Assembly (NCBI RefSeq): GCF_003600895.1 | Contig: NZ_QYRP01000002.1 | Coordinates: 1,116,001-1,180,000, forward strand | DNA: 64,000 nucleotides | Reading direction: 5' to 3' | Source of the DNA: Nocardioides cavernaquae | GTDB taxonomy: Bacteria > Actinomycetota > Actinomycetes > Propionibacteriales > Nocardioidaceae | The notes under the pieces: model-generated | What the model saw: only the letters and a program-made list of their open reading frames with translations | Told to the model about the DNA's origin: nothing | The model's database searches: none | Position numbers and translations under genes: made by a program | In this document: positions 35,210-44,499 of the stretch, one piece after another | How positions within the stretch are numbered: position 1 is the first letter of the stretch | How the letters are laid out: each line of letters begins with the position of its first letter

Positions 35210-36507
35210 CGACCCTCCTCGAGCCTGCCGGCAACGTCGCGTCGTCCGCCGGGCCCATCGCCCTCGGCAGCACCGTCCTCGACGACGCGAAGTCGCAGCT
35301 GGCCGCCGCGATCGACGTACTCGGCTATGACCGCAACGTCTACGACATGCTCTCCGTCCCGCGCCGCGAGGTCACCGTCTCCATCCCGCTGCGGCGCGAC
35401 GACGGCAGCCACGAGGTGCTGATCGGCCACCGCGTGCAGCACAACTTCTCCCGCGGCCCGGCCAAGGGCGGCCTGCGCTACTCGCCCGACGTGACGCTCG
35501 ACGAGGTGCGCGCGCTGGCGATGTGGATGACCTGGAAGTGCGCCCTCCTCGACGTGCCGTACGGCGGCGCGAAGGGCGGCGTACGCATCGACCCGCGCAT
35601 CCACTCGCAGGCCGAGCTCGAGCGCGTGACCCGTCGCTACACCTCCGAGATCAGCCCGTTCATCGGCCCCGAGCGCGACATCCCCGCGCCCGACATCGGC
35701 ACCGACGAGCGCACGATGGCCTGGATGATGGACACCTACTCGGTGCAGCAGGGCCACACCGTCCTCGGCGTCACCACCGGCAAGCCGATCGCCCTCGGCG
35801 GATCGCTCGGCCGCGCCACCGCGACCTCCCGCGGCGTCGCGCACATCGCCTTCTCGGCGCTGGCCGACCGCGGCATCGCCGTTGCAGGATCCACGGCCGT
35901 CGTCCAGGGCTTCGGCAAGGTCGGCCGGTACGCCGCGCGGTTCCTCGCCGAAGCCGGGATGAGGGTCGTCGCGGTGTCGGACCAGTACGGCGCCGTCGCC
36001 GACGAGAAGGGGCTCGACATCGTCTCGCTCGAGGCGCACGTCGACGCCACCGGATCGGTCGTCGGATTCCTCGGCAGTGACGAGCTCGACGGAGTTGCCA
36101 TGCTCGAGCTCGACGTCGACCTGCTCGTCCCCGCAGCGGTCGAAGGCGTCCTCAATGCGACCAACGCACCGCGTGTGAAGGCGCGTGTCATCGTGGAAGG
36201 TGCGAACGGCCCGACCACACCCGAGGCGGACGAGATCTTCCGCAGCAACGGGATCCTGGTCGCGCCGGACATCCTGGCGAACGCAGGAGGCGTCGTCGTG
36301 TCCTACTTTGAGTGGGTGCAAGCGAATCAGGCGTTCTGGTGGAGCGCCGAGGAGGTCGAGGCCCGCCTCGCCACCCGCATGGACCTCGCCTGGCGCGCCG
36401 TCACCGAGCACGCCCGGCGACTCGGCGTTCCGCTCCGTGCCGCCGCCACCGCCCTCGCCGTCGAGCGCGTCGCGCAGGCGCACCTGCTGCGCGGCCTCTA
36501 CCCGTGA
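35206..36507 (+). CDS. Glutamate dehydrogenase (Glu/Leu/Phe/Val family)
   Basis: 433 residues of the typical amino-acid dehydrogenase: the substrate-binding PAKGGLRYSPDV, the catalytic lysine in GGAKGGVRIDPR, and the NAD(P) Rossmann motif VVQGFGKVGRYAARFL. The GTG start overlaps the gabT stop. GabT makes one glutamate per GABA and consumes 2-oxoglutarate; this enzyme can return glutamate to 2-oxoglutarate plus ammonia, closing the cycle. Placement of gdh between gabT and gabD is less common than a plain gabTD pair. Confidence 0.88.
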   Translation: MTTLLEPAGNVASSAGPIALGSTVLDDAKSQLAAAIDVLGYDRNVYDMLSVPRREVTVSIPLRRDDGSHEVLIGHRVQHNFSRGPAKGGLRYSPDVTLDEVRALAMWMTWKCALLDVPYGGAKGGVRIDPRIHSQAELERVTRRYTSEISPFIGPERDIPAPDIGTDERTMAWMMDTYSVQQGHTVLGVTTGKPIALGGSLGRATATSRGVAHIAFSALADRGIAVAGSTAVVQGFGKVGRYAARFLAEAGMRVVAVSDQYGAVADEKGLDIVSLEAHVDATGSVVGFLGSDELDGVAMLELDVDLLVPAAVEGVLNATNAPRVKARVIVEGANGPTTPEADEIFRSNGILVAPDILANAGGVVVSYFEWVQANQAFWWSAEEVEARLATRMDLAWRAVTEHARRLGVPLRAAATALAVERVAQAHLLRGLYP

Positions 36508-36551
36508 CCCTTCCCTCCCGCAACTCACTCTCGAAGCGACCGGAGAATCCG

Positions 36552-38048
36552 ATGACCAGCACCACGACGACCGACCTGGTTCCCGCGTCGGTCCACGCCA
36601 CGATCAGCAAGCTCGACCCCGGGCACGGCCAGCACATCAACGGCCGGGGCGTCGCCGCCTCCTCGGGCAAGACCTTCGAGGTCCTGGACCCGGCCACCGG
36701 TGCCGTGCTCGCCGACTTCGCTGACGGCGGTGCCGCTGAGGCGACCGCCGCGGTCGACGCGGCCGCTGCTGCCTTTCCTGCCTGGGCGGCCACCGCGCCG
36801 CGGGTGCGCGCGGAGGTGCTGCGCAAGGCCTGGGCCCTGATGATCGAGCGCACCGAGGAGCTCGCGGCGCTCATGTCCGCGGAGAACGGCAAGTCGCTCG
36901 CCGACGGCCGCGCCGAGGTCGGGTACGCCGCGGAGTTCTTCCGCTGGTTCTCCGAGGAGGCCGTGCGTTCCGACGGCGACTTCGCCGAGTCCCCCGCTGG
37001 CGGCACGCGCACGATCGTGACCAGCCACCCGGTCGGCGTCTCCGCACTCGTCACCCCCTGGAACTTTCCGGCTGCCATGGCCACGCGCAAGATCGGCCCG
37101 GCCCTCGCCGCTGGCTGCACCGTGGTCCTCAAGCCCGCCTCGGAGACCCCGCTGACCGCCCTCGCGGTGGCCCAGATCCTCGAGGAGGCGGGTGTCCCCG
37201 CAGGCGTCGTCAACGTCGTCACCACGACGGCGCCGGGCGATGTCGTCGGCACCTGGCTCGCCGACGAGCGGGTCCGCAAGGTCTCCTTCACCGGCTCCAC
37301 CGGCATCGGCCGGATGCTGCTCGGCCAGGCCGCCGAGCGCGTCGTGAACTCCTCGATGGAGCTGGGCGGCAACGCTCCCTTCGTCGTGGCACCCGACGCC
37401 GACATCGACGCGGCCGTCGCCGGCGCGATGATCGCCAAGTTCCGCAACGGTGGTCAGGCCTGCACCGCGGCCAACCGCTTCTACGTCCACGCCTCCGTCG
37501 CATCCGAGTTCACCGACAAGTTCGGGGCCGCGATCGAAGCGCTCCAGGTCGGCAGCGCCTTCGAGGAGGGCACGGCGATCGGTCCGCTGATCAGCGCCAA
37601 GGCCGTCACCGGCCTGACCGCCCTCGTCGACGACGCGGTTTCACGTGGATCGAAGGTCAGCCACCAGGCGAAGACCAGCCCGCTCGACGGCCACTTCTTC
37701 CCGCCGACGCTCCTGGTCGACGTACCTGCTGACGCGGAGATCATCCGCAACGAGGCCTTCGGCCCGGTGGCCCCGATCGTGACCTGGACCGACGAGGCCG
37801 ACCTGCTCGCCCAGGTCAACGACACCGAGTTCGGGCTCGCGTCCTACGTCTACTCCGGCGACCTCAAGTGGGCGCTGAAGTTCGCCGAGAAGATCGAGGC
37901 CGGCATGGTCGGCATCAACCGCGGCATCGTGTCGGACCCGGCCGCCCCGTTCGGTGGCTACAAGCAGAGCGGCCTCGGTCGTGAGGGTGCACGCGAGGGC
38001 ATGCGCGCGTTCACCGAGACGCAGTACTTCTCGGTCGACTGGAGCTGA
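36552..38048 (+). CDS. gabD: Succinate-semialdehyde dehydrogenase
   Basis: 498 residues of the aldehyde dehydrogenase superfamily with the catalytic Cys in [11 protein letters not shown], the general base Glu in MELGGNAPF and the NAD(P)-binding [22 protein letters not shown] near the C-terminus is typical of SSADH. It oxidises succinate semialdehyde from GabT to succinate. The ATG at 36552 has GGAG at 36542-36545; the gap to the upstream gene is 44 bp. Together with gabT and gdh it completes GABA to the TCA cycle. Confidence 0.92.
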   Translation: MTSTTTTDLVPASVHATISKLDPGHGQHINGRGVAASSGKTFEVLDPATGAVLADFADGGAAEATAAVDAAAAAFPAWAATAPRVRAEVLRKAWALMIERTEELAALMSAENGKSLADGRAEVGYAAEFFRWFSEEAVRSDGDFAESPAGGTRTIVTSHPVGVSALVTPWNFPAAMATRKIGPALAAGCTVVLKPASETPLTALAVAQILEEAGVPAGVVNVVTTTAPGDVVGTWLADERVRKVSFTGSTGIGRMLLGQAAERVVNSSMELGGNAPFVVAPDADIDAAVAGAMIAKFRNGGQACTAANRFYVHASVASEFTDKFGAAIEALQVGSAFEEGTAIGPLISAKAVTGLTALVDDAVSRGSKVSHQAKTSPLDGHFFPPTLLVDVPADAEIIRNEAFGPVAPIVTWTDEADLLAQVNDTEFGLASYVYSGDLKWALKFAEKIEAGMVGINRGIVSDPAAPFGGYKQSGLGREGAREGMRAFTETQYFSVDWS

Positions 38049-38053
38049 TCGCG

Positions 38054-38938
38054 ATGAGCAGCACCGGAACGTTTCACGTGAAGCGCGGCATGGCCGAGAT
38101 GCTCAAGGGCGGCGTGATCATGGACGTCGTCAACGCCGAGCAGGCCAAGATCGCCGAGGACGCCGGCGCCGTCGCAGTCATGGCCCTCGAACGGGTCCCG
38201 GCCGACATCCGCGCCCAGGGCGGCGTCTCGCGCGCCTCCGACCCCGACATGATCGACTCCATCATCGCCTCGGTCTCCATCCCGGTGATGGCCAAGGCCC
38301 GCATCGGCCACTTCGTCGAAGCCCAGATCCTGCAGTCCCTCGGCGTCGACTACATCGACGAGTCCGAAGTCCTCACCCCCGTGGATTACGAGAACCACAT
38401 CGACAAGTGGGCCTTCACCGTCCCGTTCGTGTGTGGTGCCACCAACCTGGGTGAGGCGCTGCGCCGCATCACCGAGGGTGCGGCGATGATCCGCTCCAAG
38501 GGCGAGGCCGGCACCGGCGATGCCTCCAACGCCGTGACCCACATGCGGACCCTGCGCTCGCAGATCCGCCGCCTCACCACCCTCGCCCCCGACGAGCTCT
38601 ACGTCGCCGCCAAGGAACTCCAGGCCCCCTACGAGCTCGTCGCCGAGGTCGCGCAGACGGGCAAGCTCCCCGTCGTGCTCTTCACCGCCGGCGGCATCGC
38701 CACCCCCGCCGATGCCGCGTTGATGATGCAGCTCGGTGCCGAAGGCGTCTTCGTGGGCTCCGGCATCTTCAAGTCCGGCAACCCCGCCCAGCGCGCCGAG
38801 GCGATCGTGAAGGCCACCACCTTCTACGACGACGCCGACGTCATCGCCAAGGTCTCCCGCGGACTCGGCGAGGCCATGGTCGGCATCAACGTCGACGACA
38901 TCCCCGTCGCGCACCGCCTCGCCGAACGCGGATGGTAG
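38054..38938 (+). CDS. pdxS: Pyridoxal 5'-phosphate synthase lyase subunit PdxS
   Basis: 294 residues, the normal length of PdxS (SOR/SNZ). It contains [36 protein letters not shown], the substrate lysines in [13 protein letters not shown] and [10 protein letters not shown], and the phosphate loop [13 protein letters not shown]. It forms PLP from ribose 5-phosphate, glyceraldehyde 3-phosphate and ammonia. The ammonia normally comes from PdxT, for which no gene is seen in the window. It lies 5 bp after gabD, so PLP production appears tied to induction of the PLP enzyme GabT. Whether it is the only pdxS in the genome is unknown. Confidence 0.95.
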   Translation: MSSTGTFHVKRGMAEMLKGGVIMDVVNAEQAKIAEDAGAVAVMALERVPADIRAQGGVSRASDPDMIDSIIASVSIPVMAKARIGHFVEAQILQSLGVDYIDESEVLTPVDYENHIDKWAFTVPFVCGATNLGEALRRITEGAAMIRSKGEAGTGDASNAVTHMRTLRSQIRRLTTLAPDELYVAAKELQAPYELVAEVAQTGKLPVVLFTAGGIATPADAALMMQLGAEGVFVGSGIFKSGNPAQRAEAIVKATTFYDDADVIAKVSRGLGEAMVGINVDDIPVAHRLAERGW

Positions 38939-38991
38939 CCGCCCACCCATCCGTCCCAGCAACCCTGCCCAACCCGATGAAAGAACCCGTC

Positions 38992-39390
38992 ATGACCCCC
39001 GCACCGCCCCTCGTCGAACGACTCGAGCTCCCCGCCCGCGGCCTGACCCGCGACGTCGTACTGCGTGCCTTCGACACGCTGCGACGGCGCCTCGCGATCC
39101 GGTCGACCGGCACCGAGGGCGCGGCGGTCGGGTTCGTCGACCTCGACCTCGAGGTGCTCCCGGCGGAGATGACCGGGCACGTCGTCGTGCGCGCGACGGC
39201 GCTCGAGACCGGCGAGCACTGGCAGCGGGTTCGCTACGAGGCTGCGCTCCAGGAGTCGCCGGAGGTCGTCATCGACGGGCTGGTGGTCGAGCACACCTTC
39301 GGCCGCGCCATCGGTCAGACGGTTGCACTGTCTCCGTCACCGGTCGATCTCCCCGCTCCGAGCCTCCCGATGGTCGATCGAGTCGCCTGA
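38992..39390 (+). CDS. Hypothetical protein, last gene of the gab operon
   Basis: 132 residues from ATG 38992; earlier in-frame ATGs at 38932 and 38977 are possible. No signal peptide or membrane helix is seen. The middle part (VGFVDLDLEVLPAEMTGHVVVRATALETG, residues about 38-66) has alternating beta character, loosely like a hot-dog thioesterase strand set, but I do not recognise a family. It is positioned 53 bp after pdxS and just before the operon terminator, so it belongs to the same transcript. Function unknown. Confidence 0.55.
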   Translation: MTPAPPLVERLELPARGLTRDVVLRAFDTLRRRLAIRSTGTEGAAVGFVDLDLEVLPAEMTGHVVVRATALETGEHWQRVRYEAALQESPEVVIDGLVVEHTFGRAIGQTVALSPSPVDLPAPSLPMVDRVA

Positions 39391-39403
39391 GCAGGCGGAA
39401 AGA

Positions 39404-39440
39404 TGAGAGCAGGGCCGGTCACCGACCGGCCCTGCTCTCA
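39404..39440. terminator. Bidirectional terminator, 17-bp perfect stem
   Basis: Arms 39404-39420 and 39424-39440 pair perfectly around a 3-base loop. It separates the gab operon from the convergent amidohydrolase gene. Confidence 0.92.
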
Positions 39441-39450
39441 CTTCATGAAC

Positions 39451-41025
39451 TCAGTCGCGGTGCGTCACCATGCCGCTGCTCACCGTGAGCCGGATCGGCG
39501 CTTCGGCGAGCTCGTCGGCAGGCGCCTCGACCGGATCGAGCGCGAACGACGTCAGGTCGGCGCGATAGCCGACGGCGATGCGACCCGCGTCCGTCGCACC
39601 ATCCGCGTAGGCGGCGTGGGAGGTCATGCCCTCCAGAGCCATCAGGCCGGTCAGCGCCTGCTCGGGGGCGACAGGCGCATCCGTCGTGCCGGGGGCGCGG
39701 CGCAGACGGGCGTGGGCCAGCACCGTGCGAGCGTCGTACGTCGCGATCGGCCAGTCCGAGCCGAGCACCAGGTAGCCGCCCGCGTCGCGGATGTCGCGGC
39801 AGACCCAGGCCCGGTCGGCGCGCTCCGCGCCGAGACGGGTGGACCACTCGTCGCTGTGGTCGGCCTTGGTGAACCCGGCGTGCACCGGCTGCATCGAGGC
39901 GACGAGGCCGGAGCGGACCAGCCGCGGCACGAGCTCCCAGGGCAGCGTCTCGAGGTGCTCGATGCGGTGCCGGACGCCGCCGGTGTCGACGTGCTCCAGC
40001 GCCTCGACCACGTGCCGCACGGCAGCATCACCGATGGCGTGGGTGACGGTCTGCACGCGGGCGTCCGCGAGCTGCTGCACCGCCTTCGTGTACGCCGCAG
40101 GGTCCCGCCAGAACGCCTCGGTCCCGGTGCCGTGGCAGTCGGGGTGCTCGAGCCAGGCAGTGCCGCCCTCGACCGTGCCGTCCATGAAGAACTTCACCGC
40201 CTCGACGCTCCAGCGCCGACCTCGACGTCCCTGCAGGTCGAGCACCTCGCCGACCTCGGCTCCCGGCATGCACCACGGGGCGACGCGGAGCCGGAGCGGC
40301 AGGTCCCCGTTCTCCTCGTAGCTGGCAAAGAGCTCGAGGGCGCCGGCCTCCGCATCCATGACGCAGCCCCCGGTCAGACCGGTTGCCGCCATCCCTGAAA
40401 GCGCCTCCCGGAGCCGGTCGCGCAGCACCGCGTCCGACACCGTCGGCAGCACCGCTTGCACCAGCTCCATCGCGGCGTGCTCGAGCAGCATCCCGGTCGG
40501 GACACCAGCGCGATCACAGATGACCTCCGAGCGCTGCTCGAAGTGACGCGGACCGGTGACCCCGGCGCGGCGCAGCGCCTCGGTGCTCGCGATGGCCGAG
40601 TGGCCGTCGTAGAGGCGGAGGAAGACCGGACGCCCGGGCAGGACCTCCTCGAGGACCGCGTTGGTCGGTGCCCCTCCGCCGAACACGTTGTGGTCGAGGC
40701 CCCATCCGACGATCCATCCGTCCTCGCCCGGAGCGGCGTCCGCCAGCATGCGGCGTACGTCGTCGAGGTCCAGGCAGCTCGTGAGGTCGGCGCCGTGGAA
40801 CGTCGCTGCGCCGAAGAGCGGGTGCATGTGACCGTCGACGAGCCCGGGCGTGGTGACCGCTCCCCCCAGGTCGATGACCTCGGTGCCGGCCCCGCGGAGG
40901 GCGAGCGCCTCGCCGTCGAGTGCGACGATCCGGTCCCCCGCCACCGCAATGGCTGTGGCCGTCGGGCGCGCGGGATCGAGCGTGCGGGCGGTGGTGCCGA
41001 CCACCAGCAGATCCGCGGGAGTCAT
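39451..41025 (-). CDS. Amidohydrolase family protein (YtcJ-like)
   Basis: 524 residues of the amidohydrolase 3 family: an N-terminal beta sandwich, then the metal-binding LVDGHMHPLFGA, later THAIGDAAVRH and RIEHLETLPWEL, and the catalytic Asp in LVLGSDWPIATYD. Members are cytosolic hydrolases acting on imides, amides or formyl compounds; the specific substrate is unknown. ATG 41025 has GAGAGGGG in front, while an earlier ATG (41037) overlaps the permease stop and lacks a site. It is coupled to an APC-type permease, suggesting uptake and hydrolysis of the same compound. Confidence 0.85.
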   Translation of the reverse strand: MTPADLLVVGTTARTLDPARPTATAIAVAGDRIVALDGEALALRGAGTEVIDLGGAVTTPGLVDGHMHPLFGAATFHGADLTSCLDLDDVRRMLADAAPGEDGWIVGWGLDHNVFGGGAPTNAVLEEVLPGRPVFLRLYDGHSAIASTEALRRAGVTGPRHFEQRSEVICDRAGVPTGMLLEHAAMELVQAVLPTVSDAVLRDRLREALSGMAATGLTGGCVMDAEAGALELFASYEENGDLPLRLRVAPWCMPGAEVGEVLDLQGRRGRRWSVEAVKFFMDGTVEGGTAWLEHPDCHGTGTEAFWRDPAAYTKAVQQLADARVQTVTHAIGDAAVRHVVEALEHVDTGGVRHRIEHLETLPWELVPRLVRSGLVASMQPVHAGFTKADHSDEWSTRLGAERADRAWVCRDIRDAGGYLVLGSDWPIATYDARTVLAHARLRRAPGTTDAPVAPEQALTGLMALEGMTSHAAYADGATDAGRIAVGYRADLTSFALDPVEAPADELAEAPIRLTVSSGMVTHRD

Positions 41026-41033
41026 TGCCCCTC

Positions 41034-42500
41034 TCATGGCAGAGGCGCCGTCTCACACGCCGCAGCCAGGGAGTCGAAGACCTCGCGCCGGCTGCGCCGC
41101 AGCCAGAGCGCCCAGCCGAATCCGACCAAGCAGGTGGCCGGGATGGTCAGCAGCAGGACCTGGTTGACCAGGCCCGTGGTGCCCGTGAGGAACGAGATGT
41201 TCTTGGCGGCCAGCACGCAGGCGCCGATCATCAGCGCGGCCGAGACGAGCGGAGCGACCACGGTGCTCCACACCTTCTCCGACGTTGCCCGGCGGCGGAA
41301 GAAGACCACGACGGAGATCGCGGCGGCGACCTGCAGCAGCAGGATGCCGAAGATGCCAGGGGTGTTCACCCAGATCAGGAGCTGGGAGTACGGGTCGGCC
41401 TTCGCGACGGCGAAGCCGACGACGATGACGAGCGCCAGGGCGGTCTGCGCCGCTCCCGCGACGTACGGCGAGCGGGTGCGCGGGTGCGTCTTCGCGAGCA
41501 CCTTGGGCAGCAGGCCCTCCTCGGCGATGGCGAGGGAGTAGCGCGTGACCGCGTTGTGGAAGGCGACCAGGCTGGCGACCACGCTGGTTGCGATCAGCAG
41601 GTGCATCGCGGTGGTGAACCAGGTGCCGACGTAGGTCTCTCCGGCAACGAAGAACATGCCGACGCCGTTGTCCGTCGCGGCACCGACCGCACCGCTGGCG
41701 CCGAAGGCCTGCACGATGGCCCACACGATGAAGGCGTAGGTGCCGGCCAGCACGGCCACCGCGATGTACGTCGCGCGCGGGATGGTGCGGCGCGGGTTGC
41801 GGGTCTCGGAGCGGTAGATGACGGTGGCCTCGAAGCCCATGAAGGCGGCGAAGGCGGTAGGCACGATGACGGTCATCGGCTGGACGAACATGTTCGACGG
41901 AGCGAACGACTCCAGGCCCAGACCCTCGCTCGAACCACCCTGGACCACGATGGCCACGGCCAGGATGAGGAGCAGCGCGGTCTCGGCGACGAGCAGGACG
42001 GCGAGGAACTTCGCTCCGAAGTCAACCGTGCGGAACCCGATGTACCAGACGATCAGGATGCAGCCGACGGCGTAGACCCACCACGGCTGGTCGATGCCGA
42101 AGACCTCCGCGAAGGTGCCCTGGATGGCGACGCCCGCGAGTCCGTAGACACCGATCTGCAGCGCGTTGTAGGAGACCAGGGCGACCAGCGCGGCGATGAC
42201 GCCCGAGGTCCGGCCCAGGCCGACCGCGATGTAGGAGTAGAAGGCGCCCGCGTTGTCGAGGTGGCGCGACATCGTGGTGAAGCCCACGGCGAAGATGGCG
42301 AGCGCGACGCCTGCGAAGACGTACGCCGCGGGGGCAGCGACGCCGCCGATCATGATGGCCAGCGGGGCGACGCCCACCATGACCATGAGCGGTGCGGCGG
42401 CGGACACGACGATGAAGACGAGGTCGCTGGTGCCGAGCGCGTTGCGCTTCAGGCCGGGACCGGTGGCGGTCTCCGGATTCGACGGAGTGGTCGTTGCCAT
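41034..42500 (-). CDS. APC family amino acid/amine permease
   Basis: 488 residues with about 12 membrane helices and the APC N-terminal signature (LGTSDLVFIVVSAAAPLMVMVG) and GFEATVIYRSETRNPRRTIPRAT in the sixth helix/loop region. It probably imports an amino acid, amine or related compound with proton coupling. It starts just downstream of an AAAGGAGT Shine-Dalgarno and faces the TetR regulator. The next gene on its strand is the amidohydrolase. Confidence 0.9.
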   Translation of the reverse strand: MATTTPSNPETATGPGLKRNALGTSDLVFIVVSAAAPLMVMVGVAPLAIMIGGVAAPAAYVFAGVALAIFAVGFTTMSRHLDNAGAFYSYIAVGLGRTSGVIAALVALVSYNALQIGVYGLAGVAIQGTFAEVFGIDQPWWVYAVGCILIVWYIGFRTVDFGAKFLAVLLVAETALLLILAVAIVVQGGSSEGLGLESFAPSNMFVQPMTVIVPTAFAAFMGFEATVIYRSETRNPRRTIPRATYIAVAVLAGTYAFIVWAIVQAFGASGAVGAATDNGVGMFFVAGETYVGTWFTTAMHLLIATSVVASLVAFHNAVTRYSLAIAEEGLLPKVLAKTHPRTRSPYVAGAAQTALALVIVVGFAVAKADPYSQLLIWVNTPGIFGILLLQVAAAISVVVFFRRRATSEKVWSTVVAPLVSAALMIGACVLAAKNISFLTGTTGLVNQVLLLTIPATCLVGFGWALWLRRSRREVFDSLAAACETAPLP

Positions 42501-42512
42501 CGTGACTCCTTT

Positions 42513-42524
42513 ATCGAAAACGAT
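42513..42524. promoter_or_regulatory. Candidate operator between permease and TetR genes
   Basis: ATCG-AAAA-CGAT forms an inverted repeat in the AT-rich 80-bp divergent region, 13 bases upstream of the permease start. It could serve as the TetR binding site, though half-sites of 4 bp are short. Confidence 0.35.
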
Positions 42525-42580
42525 TAGATTTAGGTTCCGCTACTGTAAGTCGGGCCACACGCAAATGGGAAGAGGTCAAA

Positions 42581-43222
42581 ATGTCCGATGCTCCGCCACG
42601 GCGGGCCGGCCGCCCGAGCAAGGCCGTCCTCGACAAGGGGCGCATCGGCGATGCCGCGCTCGAGCTCGTCGACGAGACGGGCGACTTCACCCTTCCCGCA
42701 CTCGCGCGTCGACTCGGCGTGCAGGCAGCATCGCTCTACCACCACGTCGACGGCCGGGCCGGCGTGATCGAGCTGCTCCGCGAGCAGGTCGCCAGCGCGA
42801 TGGACCTGGGTCCGCTGGACGATCCCGCATGGGACGAGGCGCTGCTCGGCTTCTTCCGCTCCTACCGCGATGTCTTCGCAGCGCACCCTCGCGTGGTGCC
42901 CCTGCTGACGACCGCGACGGTTCGGTCGGCGAAGGTGATCGAGGCCTACGACCGGATGGCCACGCGACTCGGCGAGGCAGGCATCCCGCCCGCCCATGCC
43001 ATGCGGATCCTGACGGCCCTCGACAACTTCGTGATCGGCTCCGCTCTCGACCTCGCGGCACCAGACGTCATGTGGGAGGTGCCCGAGGGAGTCGAGGCAC
43101 CCGCCCTCGCGGCGGCCCTCGCCGCACAGCCGACAGGCCGCAATCGCGCCCGTGATGCCTTCGAGGAGGGCCTGACCCGGCTCCTCGCCTCGCTCGCTGC
43201 CGAGTTCGGCGTGGCCGGATGA
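42581..43222 (+). CDS. TetR/AcrR family regulator
   Basis: 213 residues with an N-terminal TetR helix-turn-helix (FTLPALARRLGVQAASLYHHVDGRAGVIELL, about 36-66) and a helical ligand domain. GAAGAGG precedes the ATG. It faces the APC permease/amidohydrolase unit and overlaps the downstream serine hydrolase gene by 4 bp, so it likely controls both directions. The ligand is presumably the transported compound. Confidence 0.9.
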   Translation: MSDAPPRRAGRPSKAVLDKGRIGDAALELVDETGDFTLPALARRLGVQAASLYHHVDGRAGVIELLREQVASAMDLGPLDDPAWDEALLGFFRSYRDVFAAHPRVVPLLTTATVRSAKVIEAYDRMATRLGEAGIPPAHAMRILTALDNFVIGSALDLAAPDVMWEVPEGVEAPALAAALAAQPTGRNRARDAFEEGLTRLLASLAAEFGVAG

Positions 43223-44385
43223 GCGCCTCGCCCGCCCCTGCCGACTGGCGGGAACCCACCCGGCTCCGTCAGTCGTTCGCGTCGATGGACTCCCTGTTCC
43301 CGACCGCCGCCATCGCGCGCGGTGCGGCGCCCACCACAGCCCTGGAGCCGGCCTCCGCCGACGTCGCTGCCGCTGATCTGCTCGCGCTGCCCGTCGCCGG
43401 TGTGCACGGCACCGTCAGCGATGTGCTCGCGTCGACCGAGACCGATGCCTGGCTCGTGCTCCACGACGGCCGGGTTCTCGCGGAGAGCTACACCTCCCCC
43501 ATGTCGCCGACGACGCGGCACCTGCTGATGTCGGTGAGCAAGTCACTGGTCGGCGTCATCGTCGGTGCCCTCACCGAGCGCGGCATCCTCGACCCCGCGC
43601 GCCCAGTGTCGGCGTACGTCCCCAAGCTCGCCAGCAGCGGCTACGCCGAGGCATCGCTGCGCGACGTGCTCGACATGCGCACGGGCGTGCACTTCTCCGA
43701 GGACTACCTCGATCCCGAGGCCGGGGTCTGCCTGCTCGACGAGGCGGTGGGCTGGGCACCCGCGCATCCGGGCAGCCCGGCCACGCTGAAGGAGTTCCTG
43801 GCCGGCCTGTCGACAGATCGACCCCACGGTGGCTACTTCCAGTACCGCAGCTGCGAGACCGACGTGCTCGGCTGGGTGATCGAGGCGGCCACCGGCCGGC
43901 CCTTCGCGGACATCGCTGCCGACCTGCTCTGGAGCCGGCTCGGCACCGAGGCCGACGCGATGATCACGGTCGACGCCGAGGGCACGGGCATGTTCGACGG
44001 CGGGATCTGCGCCACCCTGCGCGACCTCGCGCGGTTCGGCCAGATGCTGCTGCACGGCGGCGCGTCCCTCCCCGGCGAGCGGATCGTCAGCCCGGACTGG
44101 GTCGATGACCTCTTTGCGCGCAACGCGGACCTCGTCGAGGCATTCGCGGCCGGCCCCCACGCGGACCTCCTGCCCGGCGGCCACTACCGCAACCAGTTCT
44201 GGGTCCCCGCGGGCGGCAAGGTCCTGCTCTGCGTCGGCATCCACGGCCAGCTCGTGTACGTCGACCGGTCCGCCCGCATGGTCGCAGTGAAGCTCTCCAG
44301 CTGGCGGCTGCCCACTGACGCCGACCGCATGGAGGCGACCCTCGCGATGTGCGCTGCGATCGCAGACCACCTGGCACCTCGGTGA
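43219..44385 (+). CDS. Serine hydrolase, beta-lactamase/NylB-like
   Basis: 388 residues of the class C beta-lactamase-like fold. The SxxK active site is MSVSKSLVG (Ser about residue 106), and the tyrosine is in FQYRSCETDVLGW, corresponding to the YxN-type second motif of this branch. The motif set resembles 6-aminohexanoate-dimer hydrolase (NylB) and related amide/ester hydrolases more than true beta-lactamases. There is no signal peptide, so it is cytosolic. It is coupled to the TetR gene, and with the amidohydrolase and permease it may degrade an amide or ester. Confidence 0.83.
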   Translation: MSASPAPADWREPTRLRQSFASMDSLFPTAAIARGAAPTTALEPASADVAAADLLALPVAGVHGTVSDVLASTETDAWLVLHDGRVLAESYTSPMSPTTRHLLMSVSKSLVGVIVGALTERGILDPARPVSAYVPKLASSGYAEASLRDVLDMRTGVHFSEDYLDPEAGVCLLDEAVGWAPAHPGSPATLKEFLAGLSTDRPHGGYFQYRSCETDVLGWVIEAATGRPFADIAADLLWSRLGTEADAMITVDAEGTGMFDGGICATLRDLARFGQMLLHGGASLPGERIVSPDWVDDLFARNADLVEAFAAGPHADLLPGGHYRNQFWVPAGGKVLLCVGIHGQLVYVDRSARMVAVKLSSWRLPTDADRMEATLAMCAAIADHLAPR

Positions 44386-44499
44386 GAACGTACTCCTCGC
44401 GAGGGCCCCGCCGGGTTGCGAGAGTGAAGTTCGCCCCGATCGATCGCCACGGGTCTCCCACAGACGTACCCTGAGCCAACGTGAGCGGGAGGGATGTCC

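Noticed and set aside
43219..44385. True class C beta-lactamase
   Set aside because: No signal peptide and the second motif is YRS rather than YxN with the lactamase context; NylB-like serine hydrolase fits better.
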